Shown here piece by piece: positions 1-16,876 of a stretch of DNA of 64,000 nt. How positions within the stretch are numbered: position 1 is the first letter of the stretch; every line of letters starts with the position of its first letter. The position numbers and the translations under genes were made by a program. The notes under the pieces were generated by a model. The model ran no database searches, was not told the DNA's origin, and worked only from the letters and a program-made list of their open reading frames with translations. Source of the stretch: Macrostomum hystrix (lineage: Eukaryota; Platyhelminthes; Macrostomidae); contig CATNEN010000033.1 in NCBI GenBank assembly GCA_950097015.1, positions 4,991,001 to 5,055,000 on the forward strand. Direction: 5' to 3'.

Positions 1-629
1 TTCGGTGGCCAAGGCAGGGTTTGATTAAAGAGTTTATGATTTTGATTGCAAAATATCTAGAGCAAAAAAATGACAAGCTTAGAAAACGCATATTTTGTTA
101 CTCTTAAGGGGAATTGTAAAATGATAGACAAACCGGGTGTAGAGGGTGTGGTTCAGGAGATTATTTAATTTCATTTAAACGCAGCAATACGCGAGAACGT
201 GACAATTGCACAAATATAAGAAGAGATTGACACATTGGCCTGAAATCTTCTGGCGAGCACCCAAAGAGAGCAAATAAAAGCACAATTTTTTAGCAGTAAA
301 ACACCAGTTGAAACTATTCAATACAGTTTAGAGTGCACAAAAAAGAAAATGGGAATAGAAAAATAAATAACTGACCAACAATGGAAAAGTATTCATGAAA
401 ATTTAGCCCCCTCACAGTCTCAAAGAACAAGATAAAAAACTGAAAATGCCATTCAAATAGACTGGTTAGAATGTTGCAAACTATGCCGTAAACTATATTA
501 CTTGTAGTAATATGCTAAGCTAAACTGCGAAACTGAGCCATTGTGAACAAAAATATTTTCAACTTAAAAATAGAGCTATTAGAGATAGCTTCTTAGATTT
601 ACTATCTAAGGCAGAGGGCATTGGAAGTC

Positions 630-662
630 AACTGCGCTGTCCAAACACATGACAGCGCAGTT
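630..662. other. Perfect 12-bp stem with 9-base loop in the TopBP1 3' flank
   Basis: aactgcgctgtc at 630-641 pairs exactly with 651-662 around the loop caaacacat. It lies about 200 bases past the TopBP1 stop. The remainder of 1-862 is AT-rich 3' flank with no gene I can support. Confidence 0.55.
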
Positions 663-782
663 AAAAATAAAATACAAGTACAAAATAAAATAATCAAATA
701 CAGGCATGCTTGCGCATTTTAAAATAGGATTTCAATATTAGAATGAGTCTCTAATTTAAGGTTAAAATCTTCTGCAAAAATT

Positions 783-853
783 ACAGAAAATGCGCATCGA
801 CACTACTGACCTACAAGTAGCGCAGTAAGTAGTAAGTAGCGCGCATTTTCTGT
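783..853 (-). other. Perfect 13-bp inverted repeat just after the TopBP1 stop codon
   Basis: acagaaaatgcgc at 783-795 is the exact reverse complement of 841-853, with 45 bases between. It starts about 10 bases past the stop codon at 865-863, so it would form a stem-loop in the 3' UTR. Its function is unknown. Confidence 0.55.
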
Positions 854-862
854 TCGATATGA

Positions 863-6722
<5,860 letters not shown>

Positions 6723-6767
6723 TTTCGCAAGTGCTGGATCACAGGTATTTGGGTTGCTATCCGTGCG

Positions 6768-6790
6768 CTGAAAGTAATGAAAAGAAATAG
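6768..6790 (-). promoter_or_regulatory. 5' splice acceptor of TopBP1, candidate trans-splice site
   Basis: On the minus strand a pyrimidine-rich run ends in ttactttcag, with AG at 6769-6768, 45 bases before the first ATG at 6722. The 15 codons between are open and in frame with TopBP1. The site could accept a spliced leader or an unseen 5' UTR exon. Confidence 0.5.
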
Positions 6791-6839
6791 TAAATAACTA
6801 GACCGGACGTGAAAAATTTTGCTCAGGTGAAACAATGAA

Positions 6840-8285
6840 ATATTAAAATTTTGTTAAGGTAATGAAAAATCTACTTCAGGTGTAAAAAGATAGACTGAGT
6901 GAAAAATCTTGTTAGGGTATGAAAAACACTAGCTCATGCATCATAAATCTAGCTCAGGTGTGAAAAAAAACTAGCAGTGGCGTAATAAATATTGCTCAGG
7001 AGCAATAAACTCACTCCGGTGTGATGAATCTATCTCAGGCCTGATGAATCTACTCAGCTGTGATTAATCTAGCTCATGCGTAATAAATGTAGCTCAGGCG
7101 TGATAAATCTAGCTCGGGCGTGATAAATCTAGCTCAGGTGTGATAAATCAAGCTCAGGTATGATAAATCTAGCTCAGGTGTGATAAATCTAAACCAGACG
7201 TGCGTAATAAATCTAGCTCAGGCGTGATAAATCTAGCTCGGGCGTGATAAATCTAGCTCAGGCGTGATAAATCTAGCTCGGGCGTGATAAATCTAGCTCA
7301 GGTGTGATAAATCAAGCTCAGGTATGATAAATCTAGCTCAGGTGTGATAAATCTAAACCAGACGTGCGTAATAAATCTAGCTCAGGCGTGATAAATCTAG
7401 CTCAGGTGGATAAATCTAGCTCAGGCGTGATAATCTAACCCAGATTTGCGTAATAAATCAAGCTCAGGGGTGATACATCAAGCTCAGGTGTGATGAATCT
7501 AGCTTAGGTGTGATAAATCTAGCTCAGGTGTGATAAATCTAGCTCAGGGGTGATGAATCTAGCTCAGGCGTGATAAATCTAGCTCAGGTGTGATAAATCT
7601 AGCTCAGGTTTGATTAATATAGCTCAGGTTTGATAAATCAAGCTCAGGTGTGATAAATCTAGCTCAGGTGTGATAAATCTAGCTCAGGTGTGATAAATCT
7701 AGCTCAGGTGTGATGAATCTAGCTCAGGGGTGATGAATCTAGCTCAGGCGTGATAAATCTAGCTCAGGTGTGATAAATCTAGCTCAGGTGTGATAAATCT
7801 AGCTCAGGTGTGCTGAATCTAGCTCAGGGGTGATGAATCTAGCTCAGGCGTGATAAATCTAGCTCAGGTGTGATAAATCAAGCTCAGGCGTGATAAATCT
7901 AGCTCAGGTGGATAAATCTAGCTCAGGCGTGATAATCTAACCCAGATTTGCGCAATAAATCAAGCTCAGGCGTGATAAATCTAGCTCAGATGTGATAAAT
8001 CTAGCTCAGATGTGATGAATCTAGCTCAGGGGTGATAAATCTAGCTCAGGCGTGATAAATCTAGCTCAGATGTGATAAATCTAGCTCAGATGTGATAAAT
8101 CAAGCTCAGGTGTGATAAATCTAGCTCAGGTGGATAAATCTAGCTCGGGCGTGATAAATCTAACCCAGATTTGCGTAATAAATCAAGCTCAGGCGTGATA
8201 AATCTAGCTCAGGTGTGATGAATCTAGCTCAGGGGTGATAATTCAAGCTCAGGTGTGATAAATCTAACCCAGACGTGCGTAATAA
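6840..8285. repeat. 20-bp minisatellite, about 70 copies
   Basis: The unit is agctcaggtgtgataaatct with many variants, filling the space between TopBP1 and the thiolase 3' end. Longer stretches of variants recur (for example near 7130-7200 and 7305-7375), so there is some higher-order duplication. Confidence 0.93.
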
Positions 8286-8363
8286 ATGAAACCTACTCTG
8301 GCGTTATTTTTATAAGGAGAGGAAAACAACAGTAATATCTCATTATCGTTTAAATTGCAGTCA

Positions 8364-8369
8364 TTTATT
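8364..8369 (-). terminator. Candidate poly(A) signal of the thiolase gene
   Basis: AATAAA on the minus strand, about 315 bases past the stop codon and just past the end of the 20-bp minisatellite. Confidence 0.45.
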
Positions 8370-8684
8370 CAATTGTAAATTATTCTATTTTCGTACAATC
8401 AAACAAGCAAACGAATCAACAAACGAATTTATAACGAATATAAAATTTTTAATGTTGCAAAACAATTCTGACAAAAAACTGCAGTCAAAATTATTTAAGA
8501 ATATGATCATTTCCGCTTCACCAAAAATTATGACTTTCCTAAGATAATGCGAAACTAGATTTTGTCAAGCGACCATGGTAGAATAAAACTTTGTTATCAA
8601 AATCATTCACCAGAAATAGACTTTCGGAACCTTTCGATGGTATAAATTCTAAAAGATGGACAATAATTCCAGACGCAGTTATTG

Positions 8685-11159
8685 CTAGCAGCGCTCAATC
8701 ATGATGGCGATGCCCTGACCGCCGCCAATGCAGGCCGTGCCAATGGCCAGCTTCTTATTGCGCCTGTGCAGCTCGTGTGCCAGATGGCCCATAATGCGGC
8801 TGCCGCTGGCGCCAACCGGGTGGCCCAGAGCAATGGCGCCACCGTTGACATTGGTAACGGCGCGGTCAAGTCCCAGCTCCTGTTCAACGGCCAGGTACTG
8901 CGAAGCGAAGGCTTCGTTCACTTCGACCAGGTCGATTTGGGCCAGGCTGCGGTTGGTCTTGGCCAGCAGGCCCTGCACGGCGGGCACCGGCCCGATGCCC
9001 ATGATGCTGGGGTCGCAGCCGACAAAGTGGTAGCCAACCAGGCGGGCCAGCGGCTTCAGCTTGTGCTGCTTGACGGCCGACTCGGAGGCCAGGACAACGG
9101 CTGCGGCGCCGTCGCAGATGCCGGAGGCGTTGCCGGCGTTGACAACGCCATTCTTCTTGAACACAGGCGGCAGCTTGGCCATGGCCTCCGCCGTGGCCTC
9201 GCGCGGATGCTCGTCTGTGGCGAACTCTACCGGGCCCTTCTTGCCCTTCACCTGGCAGCAACGGCAAGTTTATTTCTGTTCGATTATGGGAATCGAGCTT
9301 GTTGGCAAGGGAGATGGGGATCAAGATCCTAAGGATTAGTACAGAAATCTCTAAAGCTTAGATCGGGTCGATGTAAGTATTTAAGATTCGAAACTTGGGA
9401 TTCTCGATCTTGAAGTTTCGGATTTTGTAATCATGGAATTTAGGACCGGGATTTAGAAGATCAGAATCAAGAGAGCTTGGGAGTTAAGGACCAGAATCGA
9501 AAGGAAGAATATCAGGAACTTGGAGTTAATGATCAGAATTTTGAAATTGTGGATCCAGGATCTTGGAGTTATGGATCGGCATCTTGGAGTTATGGATCGG
9601 GATCTTGGAGTTATGGATCGGGATCTTGGAGTTAATGATCAGGATTTTGAAATTATGGATCCAGGATCTTGGAGTTATGGATCGGCATCTTGGAGTTATG
9701 GATCGGGATCTTGGAGTTTTAGGATTCGGGATCTTGGAGTTAAGCATTAGGGATCTTGGAGTTAAGGATCGGGATCTTGGAGTTGAGCATTAGGGATCTT
9801 GGAGTTATGGATCGGGATCTTGAAGTTATGGATCGGGATCTTGGAGTTAAGCATTAGGGATCTTGGAGTTAAGGATTCGGGATCTTGGAGATATGGATCG
9901 GGATCTTGGAGTTAAGCATAGGGATCTTGGAGTTAAGCATAGGGATCTTGGAGTTAAGCATAGGGATCTTGGAGTTAAGCATTAGGGATCTTGGAGTTAA
10001 GGATTCGGGATCTTGGAGATATGGATCGGGATCTTGGAGTTAAGCATAGGGATCTTGGAGTTAAGCATAGGGATCTTGGAGTTAAACATAGGGATCTTGG
10101 AGTTAAGCATAGGGATCTTGGAGTTAAGGATTCGTGATTTTGGAGTTAAGGATTTGGGATCTTGGAGTTAAGGACCGGGATCTTGGAGTAAAGCATTAGG
10201 GATCTTGGAGTAAAGCATTAGGGATCTTGGAGTAAAGCATTAGGGATCTTGGAGTAAAGCATTAGGGATCTTGGAGTTAAGCATTCGGGATCTTGGAGTT
10301 AAGCAATAGGGATCTTGGAGTTATGGATCGAGATTTTAATCTTAATGGATCGGGATCTGGAATATAAGAATCGGGATCTTTGACTTTAGAGATCGAAATA
10401 TCGTTACGGATCATTATCTAGGAGTTAAGGATCCAAATCTTGGACTACGGATTAGGATCTTTGAATTCAGGACAAAGTGCTGAATTTGGGTTTCCAAAAA
10501 AAGAAACTGTTTATTTTAAATAAGAACAGTTTTACCTGCATCGGCACGATTTCGGCTTTGAAGGCGCCGTCGGCGTTCGCCTTTCGCCAGCGGCTCTGGC
10601 TCAGCACGGCGAATTCGTCGCACTGCTGCCTGGTCAGTTTGTACTTTTCGGCCAAGTTCTCCGCGGTCACACCCATTGGCGTCTTGATCTGCTGATCGAT
10701 GAGTCCGTGCCAGAGCAGGTCCACTAGCTGGTAGTCCGTGCCCAGTTTGGTGCCAAACCGGACGCCCCAGACAGCGTAGGGCGTGCCGCTCATGCTCTCG
10801 GCTCCGCCGGCGATCACAATACTGCTGTCGCCAACTAGAATCTCGTTGGTGCCGCTGACAATGGACTGGAAGCCGGAGCCGCACAGTCGGTTCACGTTGA
10901 AGGCCGGCGTGGAGATTGGCAGGCCAAGGCGGACGGCCACATGGCGGGATAGGAAGGCGGTGTCTCGCTGGCTCTGGATGACGTTGCCAAACACAACGGA
11001 GCTGACGGCGTCCTTGGGCGCTCCGCTGGCCTCCAGAGCGGCTCTGGAGGCGGCCTCGGCCAGGTCAGTGGCCGAGTGGTCCTTCAATGAGCCGCCGAAT
11101 GCGCCAAATGGCGTGCGCTTAGCGGCGACAATAAAGACGCCGGTTTTGGATAGGGCAGC
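8685..11159 (-). CDS. ACAA2: 3-ketoacyl-CoA thiolase, mitochondrial (acetyl-CoA acyltransferase 2)
   Basis: Two recognisable exons: 11159..10536 (208 codons) and 9251..8685 (188 codons plus stop), 396 residues in all; animal ACAA2 is about 397. It catalyses the last step of fatty-acid beta-oxidation, splitting 3-ketoacyl-CoA with CoA to acetyl-CoA, in the mitochondrial matrix. The nucleophilic cysteine is in NRLCGSGFQSI, the histidine in GGAIALGHPVGASGSRI, and the second catalytic cysteine in ACIGGGQGIA; VNEAFA is also present. Splice sites are canonical (gatgcag/gtaaaa and ctgccag/gtgaag, phase 0). The first exon begins gctgccctatcc right after ctctttcag and has no ATG: upstream in frame there is a stop and no ATG. 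The start codon must therefore come from a 5' exon or from a spliced leader. The intron holds a roughly 21-bp minisatellite. Confidence 0.96.
9480..10460. repeat. Roughly 21-bp minisatellite in the thiolase intron
   Basis: The unit is about agggatcttggagttaagc plus 2-3 bases, varying from 19 to 22 bp, in roughly 45 copies. It fills nearly the whole intron 10535-9252. The length variation and divergence are greater at both edges. Confidence 0.9.
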
Positions 11160-11175
11160 CTGAAAGAGCAATATG
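11160..11175 (-). promoter_or_regulatory. Acceptor of the first thiolase exon, candidate trans-splice site
   Basis: Minus strand attgctctttcag, with AG at 11161-11160. Joining an AUG directly to the exon gives M-A-A-L-S-K-T-G-V-F-I-V, closely matching the usual ACAA2 N-terminus in length and sequence. Confidence 0.6.
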
Positions 11176-14100
11176 TGCGTTACATACTACTAACAAACGA
11201 ATAATAAATTCTTTTATGTTTGAAGAAGTAAACTTTTAATATTTAAATTAGATATTTTTTGCTATTCACTTAGGCATAACCTATCAACTACCCTTATAAA
11301 GCCTTGAAATATAGCTATACTAAGGCCTATAAAATTATATGCTGAAGTCACTTTCAAAGTCAACTTGAAATGCAAGTGCTATTCTTATCCAACTGTATCC
11401 ACTGCTTACTTAGATTATCAGTTGGCATGCTTAAAGCTTTAAACATAACTAATAGACTTTATTGTTATACACCGCTTTATTTACCTTTAAGCTATATTAG
11501 TTAGTAGCTTGATTATTTAGCTATCTGTTAATACTATTGTAAATTAAATACAACACCTTGCTATGGTAGATTGGTCTTTGACTTAGCTTAGCTGCAGGGG
11601 CATCCTTTGGATGCAGCGGGGAGGTGTTGCCGCCCATTCTGCTAGCCCCTGGATGGTAGATTGGTCAACTAGGCTTAAATTAGGTCTAGGATATTATTAA
11701 TCAGAACAAAAAACATGGATATGAACTATGGTACATAGATTGGAATAATAAACTTATTTTTTTACCATTATTTATTGAAATTTGTGTAATAATAAGTTGT
11801 AATCACTTTTGGTACACTTAGAATTTAACTGATTCCAATTAGCCTTCTGAAAAGTAGAAATTACAGGCTCAAGCTAGTCTTGAATATAACTAGTAACCTT
11901 ACACTGAGTTGACAGAGGTAGAATAACAGTATATATGAGTATATTTGAAAGTATATTATAGTTCATATATTATAAAGAACTCCAGAAAACTTCAAACACA
12001 AAAGCAGTTTACCACATCCTAAAATGAATAGCTTTGGGTATATTTATAGCATTAAAAACATTAATTATAGGCCTAGTAACATACATGCACAACCTCCCAA
12101 ATCTTAGCCAGCCGTGCGACTTAGTTTTTGCTCTTATTTGCAACTTAGTTCGTTTCATTGCTCTATTTACAACTTAGTTTGCTCTCATTTGCTCTCTTTT
12201 TCTCTCCCCATTTTCCTTTTCTTCATGCCTTCCTTTTTTGTCTCTTGGTCCCCCTTTGATTTTTTTACGCTTGGTCAATTGGTTTTTGCGACTTACCTTG
12301 CTTGGCCCTTGTTTCACCCAGCCAGTTTGGCCGGGTCGGCCGGGTGTTGCCCAGGTATGCCTAGTAAGCTCCAAAAAGTGCACAAAAATATAACCATGTA
12401 TAATTACATTTATTTATATAGGTTCAAAAACATAATAATTATGATCTAAATCACTAAAATCCATATACTTTAGAAACATCTTGATCCCAAAAATTGTGAC
12501 AAAATAGTTTTACTTAAAGGTAGGGCATAGATGGTACATCATAGCAATCTTCAAATCCTAAGGGACATTGCACTGGGGTTGACTTCCTCCATTTACATAC
12601 TTCATATCCTTGCTTGGGATTGCACTGGCCACTATACATGGCATTGCCTAAATGCTATGCCATGACAACAAGCAAACGGAGGCTTGGTGGTGTCCATGAT
12701 AATACCACAGTCTATTCAAATAGGGAAGGGAATGTAGGTTCTATTCTATATAAATAAATAAAAAGCTCTCTGCCTTTCTTCAATATTAGTAGGCTTGTTT
12801 AGGAAAATTTTGAACTAAGTAAAAATTCTGCACTCCTTAGCCAGCTTATGGTAGTGTCTGATTGGGAAATGTCTAAATCATCTGAATCACTGGTACCATG
12901 CTGACTATATGACAATCCATGAAAATGAATATTTGACTCAGCATCATTTTCAGTAGCACAGCTTGCAGTAAGTGATCTCAAGGTCACAGAGGTTGGCCAA
13001 TGGCCAGAGACAACCTTTTTGACACATGCCAGGTGCCAACACAATGTGAGGAGGGAGGGGTAGTTCTGTTCTAACTTTGAAAACTTTTGTTTTATAGATG
13101 ATGAAGTGTCCACAAGTCTAAATCTCTTTGCCATCCACCCTCTGAGATATTGGACAGATCGTCATCTGGATGACGAAGTTTTAAGATGACGAAGTGTCCA
13201 GGTACCTTTTGACTCCTAGGGCCTACCTCAGCAAGTTCCTCTGGCACCGACTCAAGTTCTGGCCACTTTCCGTACTGGCTGACTGACCCATTACTATGCT
13301 GTGTATTACTGGTTCTCAAGCGCCATGACCTGCTTTACTGCTTTAATAAACTTGCTTTTGTTTGCTTGCTCACAATTCGGATCGAAATAATATAATGCAG
13401 GAATGCAGGAATGCAGGAACATTGCCCATTCAGCTAATTATCTTATTAAAAATTTATCATCCAAGACAAGTAGGCCCTGAAACCATTGTGTAAGAAGTTA
13501 CCTACTGAATCAGGTAAGCACATAATGCTTGAGTCAGTCCTGAGCTCCTGACATTGAATTGAAGTCAGACTGACATAATTGATATTGAAATTAGCAGTAT
13601 AAATATTGATAGCAAAAAGAGTTCAGATTGTGTAATGACGACGCATAGAAACATAAATATTTATAAGTATACAATTTTGCACTCCAGGTTAAAAAAATTC
13701 TTAAGCTTAAAATATACGAGTTTCTTTAAGTAGTTGCAGAATCTAAAACACATGAATAACGTCACGTGCGAATTTGTAAAAAGGGGCGTTTCCAGAAAAC
13801 ATGGTTATTTCTGACGTTCAAAATTCAACTATTAAAACAAATAACTAAGACAACGTATAGAGTTCATGAGAATTTTAGCGCCTTTTTAAATTCGTTTACA
13901 TTATGTGTTTTTGTCGATAGAATTACAGAAGTGTAAACGAGCACGGGACTAATAGTAAATAATAATAGCTAAATTATAGTTTATATCTGCTATTATAATT
14001 TTTATTGTTGATGTTAAATATTCTTTCCACTTCTTATATTTTTCTGAGTAATACACATTTTATAAAACTTCAACTCAAAGTTGAATACAACTTAAGTATC

Positions 14101-14760
14101 ATACCAGTAAGCCATAGGACTCATAGGCCACAAATCTGTGGCCATAAGAAAGCGAACACACTATTTTCTGTTTGAAAATTGCTGGATTTTTTAAGCACAC
14201 AGGTCTATCTGTTTGTTGTAGATATCAATTAGATTATATCTCACAAAATAACTGAGTGATTGATTTTCCTTTGATTGATTTAACTGAGCATTGCCTTTGA
14301 TGCTGGTGTGTTAGAATTATCTTTGATTAAAGCATCTCTCTCTATGTATCGTAAGTGATATTTGGCCTTTCATCAGTTAATTAGTGGAAATGTGAATGTT
14401 AGCTTAGCTTTTTGTCAGACTTTGTAAAATTTCAAAAAATACTTAAATACTGAAGTATATCCTGCTTTTGAAGTACGAAGTTCTATATTATCAGCAGGTG
14501 GTAGAGGTGCACTAAACATTAAACTACTCATATTGCTAGTGCATCAGTAAAATGTTTTGACTGATTGAATGATGGAATTTTGTTGCATAGTACACACTTT
14601 TCTGACTTATTTTAAGAGTTACTAATGTACTCTGTATCTAATGGTCATATTATTATAGTTGTTCTTGTTTAAATTATTATTATATAACTTTGGAGTCACT
14701 ATATGTTCTTCTACCTAGTTCTATATTCTATATTACATTCTATAGCTATTCTAAAACAGC
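11172..14760. other. Gene-poor AT-rich spacer between the thiolase and SPATA6
   Basis: I see no convincing gene. Short open frames at 12799-13319 (-) lack recognisable domains and splice context. The only distinct item is a small insert with flanking direct repeats at 11563-11666. Promoters of the divergent thiolase and SPATA6 genes should lie here but cannot be placed. Confidence 0.5.
11563..11666. mobile_element. 76-bp insert flanked by a perfect 14-bp direct repeat
   Basis: atggtagattggtc occurs at 11563-11576 and 11653-11666. The 76 bases between are GC-rich in an AT-rich spacer and can fold: gcatcc/ggatgc form a 6-bp stem around ttt, and caggggc near the left pairs with gcccctg at the right. 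This looks like an insertion with target-site duplication, possibly a retroposed small RNA. Confidence 0.55.
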
Positions 14761-14781
14761 TGCAATGGTACATGCTTGCAG

Positions 14782-16071
14782 TTACCCTACAAGACCAGAG
14801 CGATGCCGCCCAGAGGCTTCAAGTGCACCGTGGAGGTGAGCATCGAGTCCGTTGCCTCGCCATCGACATGGCTGCCCAACCGAGACCCGCTCTACCTCAC
14901 GGTCGAAATGTTCGGCCAGGCCAAGCGAACTCGACTAGTTGAGCCGGCATTTCCTCTCTGCCTGCACGAGAGATTCGTATTCGAAAAGCTGTTCTGGCCG
15001 GCTGCCGACCCTCAGGACGTATTGGAGATGCTGGACGAGCTGCCAGTGACAGTGGAGCTGCGCCAGGTCACGGATGTCTACCTGGGCGGCTGCCTGCTTG
15101 CCTATTTTGATGCCGGTGCTAGAGATTTTCTCTACCCGGCCGGCGGCACTGCGGCGGCTCTGGCCAGCGGCTGTGCTGTCCACCGCGGCAGCCGGCAGGC
15201 TCAGCTGATTCGCACCGTAGATTTCATTGGTCCCGGGCCCCGCTTCGAGTTCAGCACTCGAGCCGTCATTGAGCAGACAACACCGCAGGCTTGTGAAGTT
15301 GATCTGCTCGGAGGTGACAGCGACGGCCTCGACGACGATGACTATTACGACGACGAAGATGACGAAGATGCGGACCCTGGACCGACGCTGTCGCCTACTC
15401 GACGCCTCCGACGTCGACGCCAAAGACGCGTGCGCCCTGGCTACAGCCGGCAGACTCTGGCAGCCGTCATGCGCTGCCGCTCACCAGGCCGCTTCGCCTC
15501 CGCCGCTGCGGCCGCCGCCCTGCGCGCCAATGGCGACGATCTCGAAGCCGAGGAGCGCCGAGCGATTCGTCTACGTCGAAGGCAACCGCCAGTGACACCG
15601 GCAGCTCCTGTGCGTGTCGACGGCCGGCCTCCGTTCGTCGTTCGACACGTGGACAAGAGTTTGGTCGGCCGGAAGCCGGTACTTCACGACACGCTGACGC
15701 GCCTGGGCGGGCCGCACGGCCCTGTCCGGCTGCCGGCGTCGTCGAGCAGCCTCCGGCGCAGCCGATCCTCATCCGACCTTCGCCGATCGATGCCGACATC
15801 AGGCCGCGGACCCTACGGCGGCGCCGGCGCTGGTCGAGACTACGGCTATGAGTTCGGCGAAGAACTGAACGATTACCGGGCTCCCTCGCCCTACGTGTCC
15901 GGCTGCTCTCGCGACGGCTACCACGGGACTGGCGGCGAGTCGCCGCTGCGGCATCGACTGTACGATGCCTATCTTAGGCGCGGTGTAAACGACTACGACC
16001 ACGGCTACGACAGCGGTGCGGGGCTCGAGCGCGGCATACGTCGGGTTCGAATTCAGGATGAGCGCTACTGA
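14782..16071 (+). CDS. SPATA6: Spermatogenesis-associated protein 6 (SPATA6) homologue
   Basis: Single coding exon. The first ATG is 14803, giving 422 residues; an acceptor tgcttgcag just before 14782 would allow a trans-spliced AUG seven codons earlier in the same frame. The N-terminal 150 residues match the SPATA6 N-terminal domain: DPLYLTVEMFGQAKRT, FPLCLHERFVFEKLFWP, DARDFLYP-like GARDFLYP, and PRFEFSTRAVIEQT. After an acidic stretch (DDDDYYDDEDDEDAD) the rest is Arg/Ser/Pro/Gly-rich and probably disordered, ending in a Tyr/Gly-rich tail. In mammals SPATA6 builds the connecting piece that joins sperm head and tail, and is also linked to cilia. Vertebrate SPATA6 is about 488 residues, so the tail region is somewhat shorter here. 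AXDND1 follows about 0.8 kb downstream in the same direction. Confidence 0.9.
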   Translation, partial: LPYKTRAMPPRGFKCTVEVSIESVASPSTWLPNRDPLYLTVEMFGQAKRTRLVEPAFPLCLHERFVFEKLFWPAADPQDVLEMLDELPVTVELRQVTDVYLGGCLLAYFDAGARDFLYPAGGTAAALASGCAVHRGSRQAQLIRTVDFIGPGPRFEFSTRAVIEQTTPQACEVDLLGGDSDGLDDDDYYDDEDDEDADPGPTLSPTRRLRRRRQRRVRPGYSRQTLAAVMRCRSPGRFASAAAAAALRANGDDLEAEERRAIRLRRRQPPVTPAAPVRVDGRPPFVVRHVDKSLVGRKPVLHDTLTRLGGPHGPVRLPASSSSLRRSRSSSDLRRSMPTSGRGPYGGAGAGRDYGYEFGEELNDYRAPSPYVSGCSRDGYHGTGGESPLRHRLYDAYLRRGVNDYDHGYDSGAGLERGIRRVRIQDERY

Positions 16072-16505
16072 GCAATCGCCGAACAAGTCGCGGATATTCT
16101 CATGCTGTTGAAAACTGTTTCATGTGCGGGATGGCTTTTTTATGCTTAATTGTTGCGCTAATCCCCGCTGTTTAATTCGTCTGCTTCTCCGAGCAGCTGC
16201 TGAGCAGTGCGCTGAGTTCGTTTTTCCTTTTCTTCGGCTTCATCCTAGCTCGAGTAGATAAATTAGGGATAGATTCCTCTTCTTATTGATTAATCACTTC
16301 CTGTACTTCTCTTTGCGATAATATTGTTATAGGCGAGTCCCTTTATTATCCGATATGAGTTTTTCAAAAGTCTTAACCTAATTAGTGACATACCGACATA
16401 TTTTACTACAACTGACAGTAATCTAAATGGATTATCAATGCTTCTGCGAGAAGTGATGCACTTTTATTTGACTCTGCCGCGCATTATATTAAACTTCTAC
16501 GAATC

Positions 16506-16511
16506 AATAAA
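16506..16511 (+). terminator. Candidate poly(A) signal of SPATA6
   Basis: AATAAA, 435 bases past the SPATA6 stop and about 340 bases before the AXDND1 5' acceptor. Confidence 0.5.
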
Positions 16512-16834
16512 AGTAAATATAATTACTTGCAAGCCTGTGTTATCAACTGATAATCCTACTGTTTTTAGTGCTATAAATTTCTTGATTTGTATGACTCAGA
16601 GCAGTGCACGATATTTTGCTTAACTGTTTTATCTACTTTGGATTCGGCCTTCTTTGTGTTTTTTATGTAACAGAAACTGTCCAGAATTGGCGACATTTGG
16701 TTATTGCGCAAATCTCATGTCTTTGTTTTTTTCTGTATCAAATTTCGTTTATTTGACTGAATCGAGACAGGTAGACTTAAAGAGCTGATACAGTGTCAGA
16801 AAAAATGAGGCCTGTGATCGTGCCCTACGCTAAT

Positions 16835-16873
16835 TTTACTCATTCCAGCCGCTGAACCAGCAGCCGGCTTCAG
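16835..16873 (+). promoter_or_regulatory. 5' acceptor sites before the AXDND1 start
   Basis: Two AG sites: tactcattccag ending at 16848 (strong pyrimidine run) and gcttcag ending at 16873. The second would put a leader AUG in frame (AAC then the genomic ATG); the first would not, so there the genomic ATG at 16877 is needed. Confidence 0.45.
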
Positions 16874-16876
16874 AAC

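Noticed and set aside
6840-8285. Regular repeats that might suggest a CRISPR array
   Set aside because: Units are contiguous without unique spacers and the DNA is eukaryotic.
12799-13319. Two overlapping minus-strand frames (111 and 75 codons)
   Set aside because: No recognisable domain, AT-rich context, no convincing splice sites.
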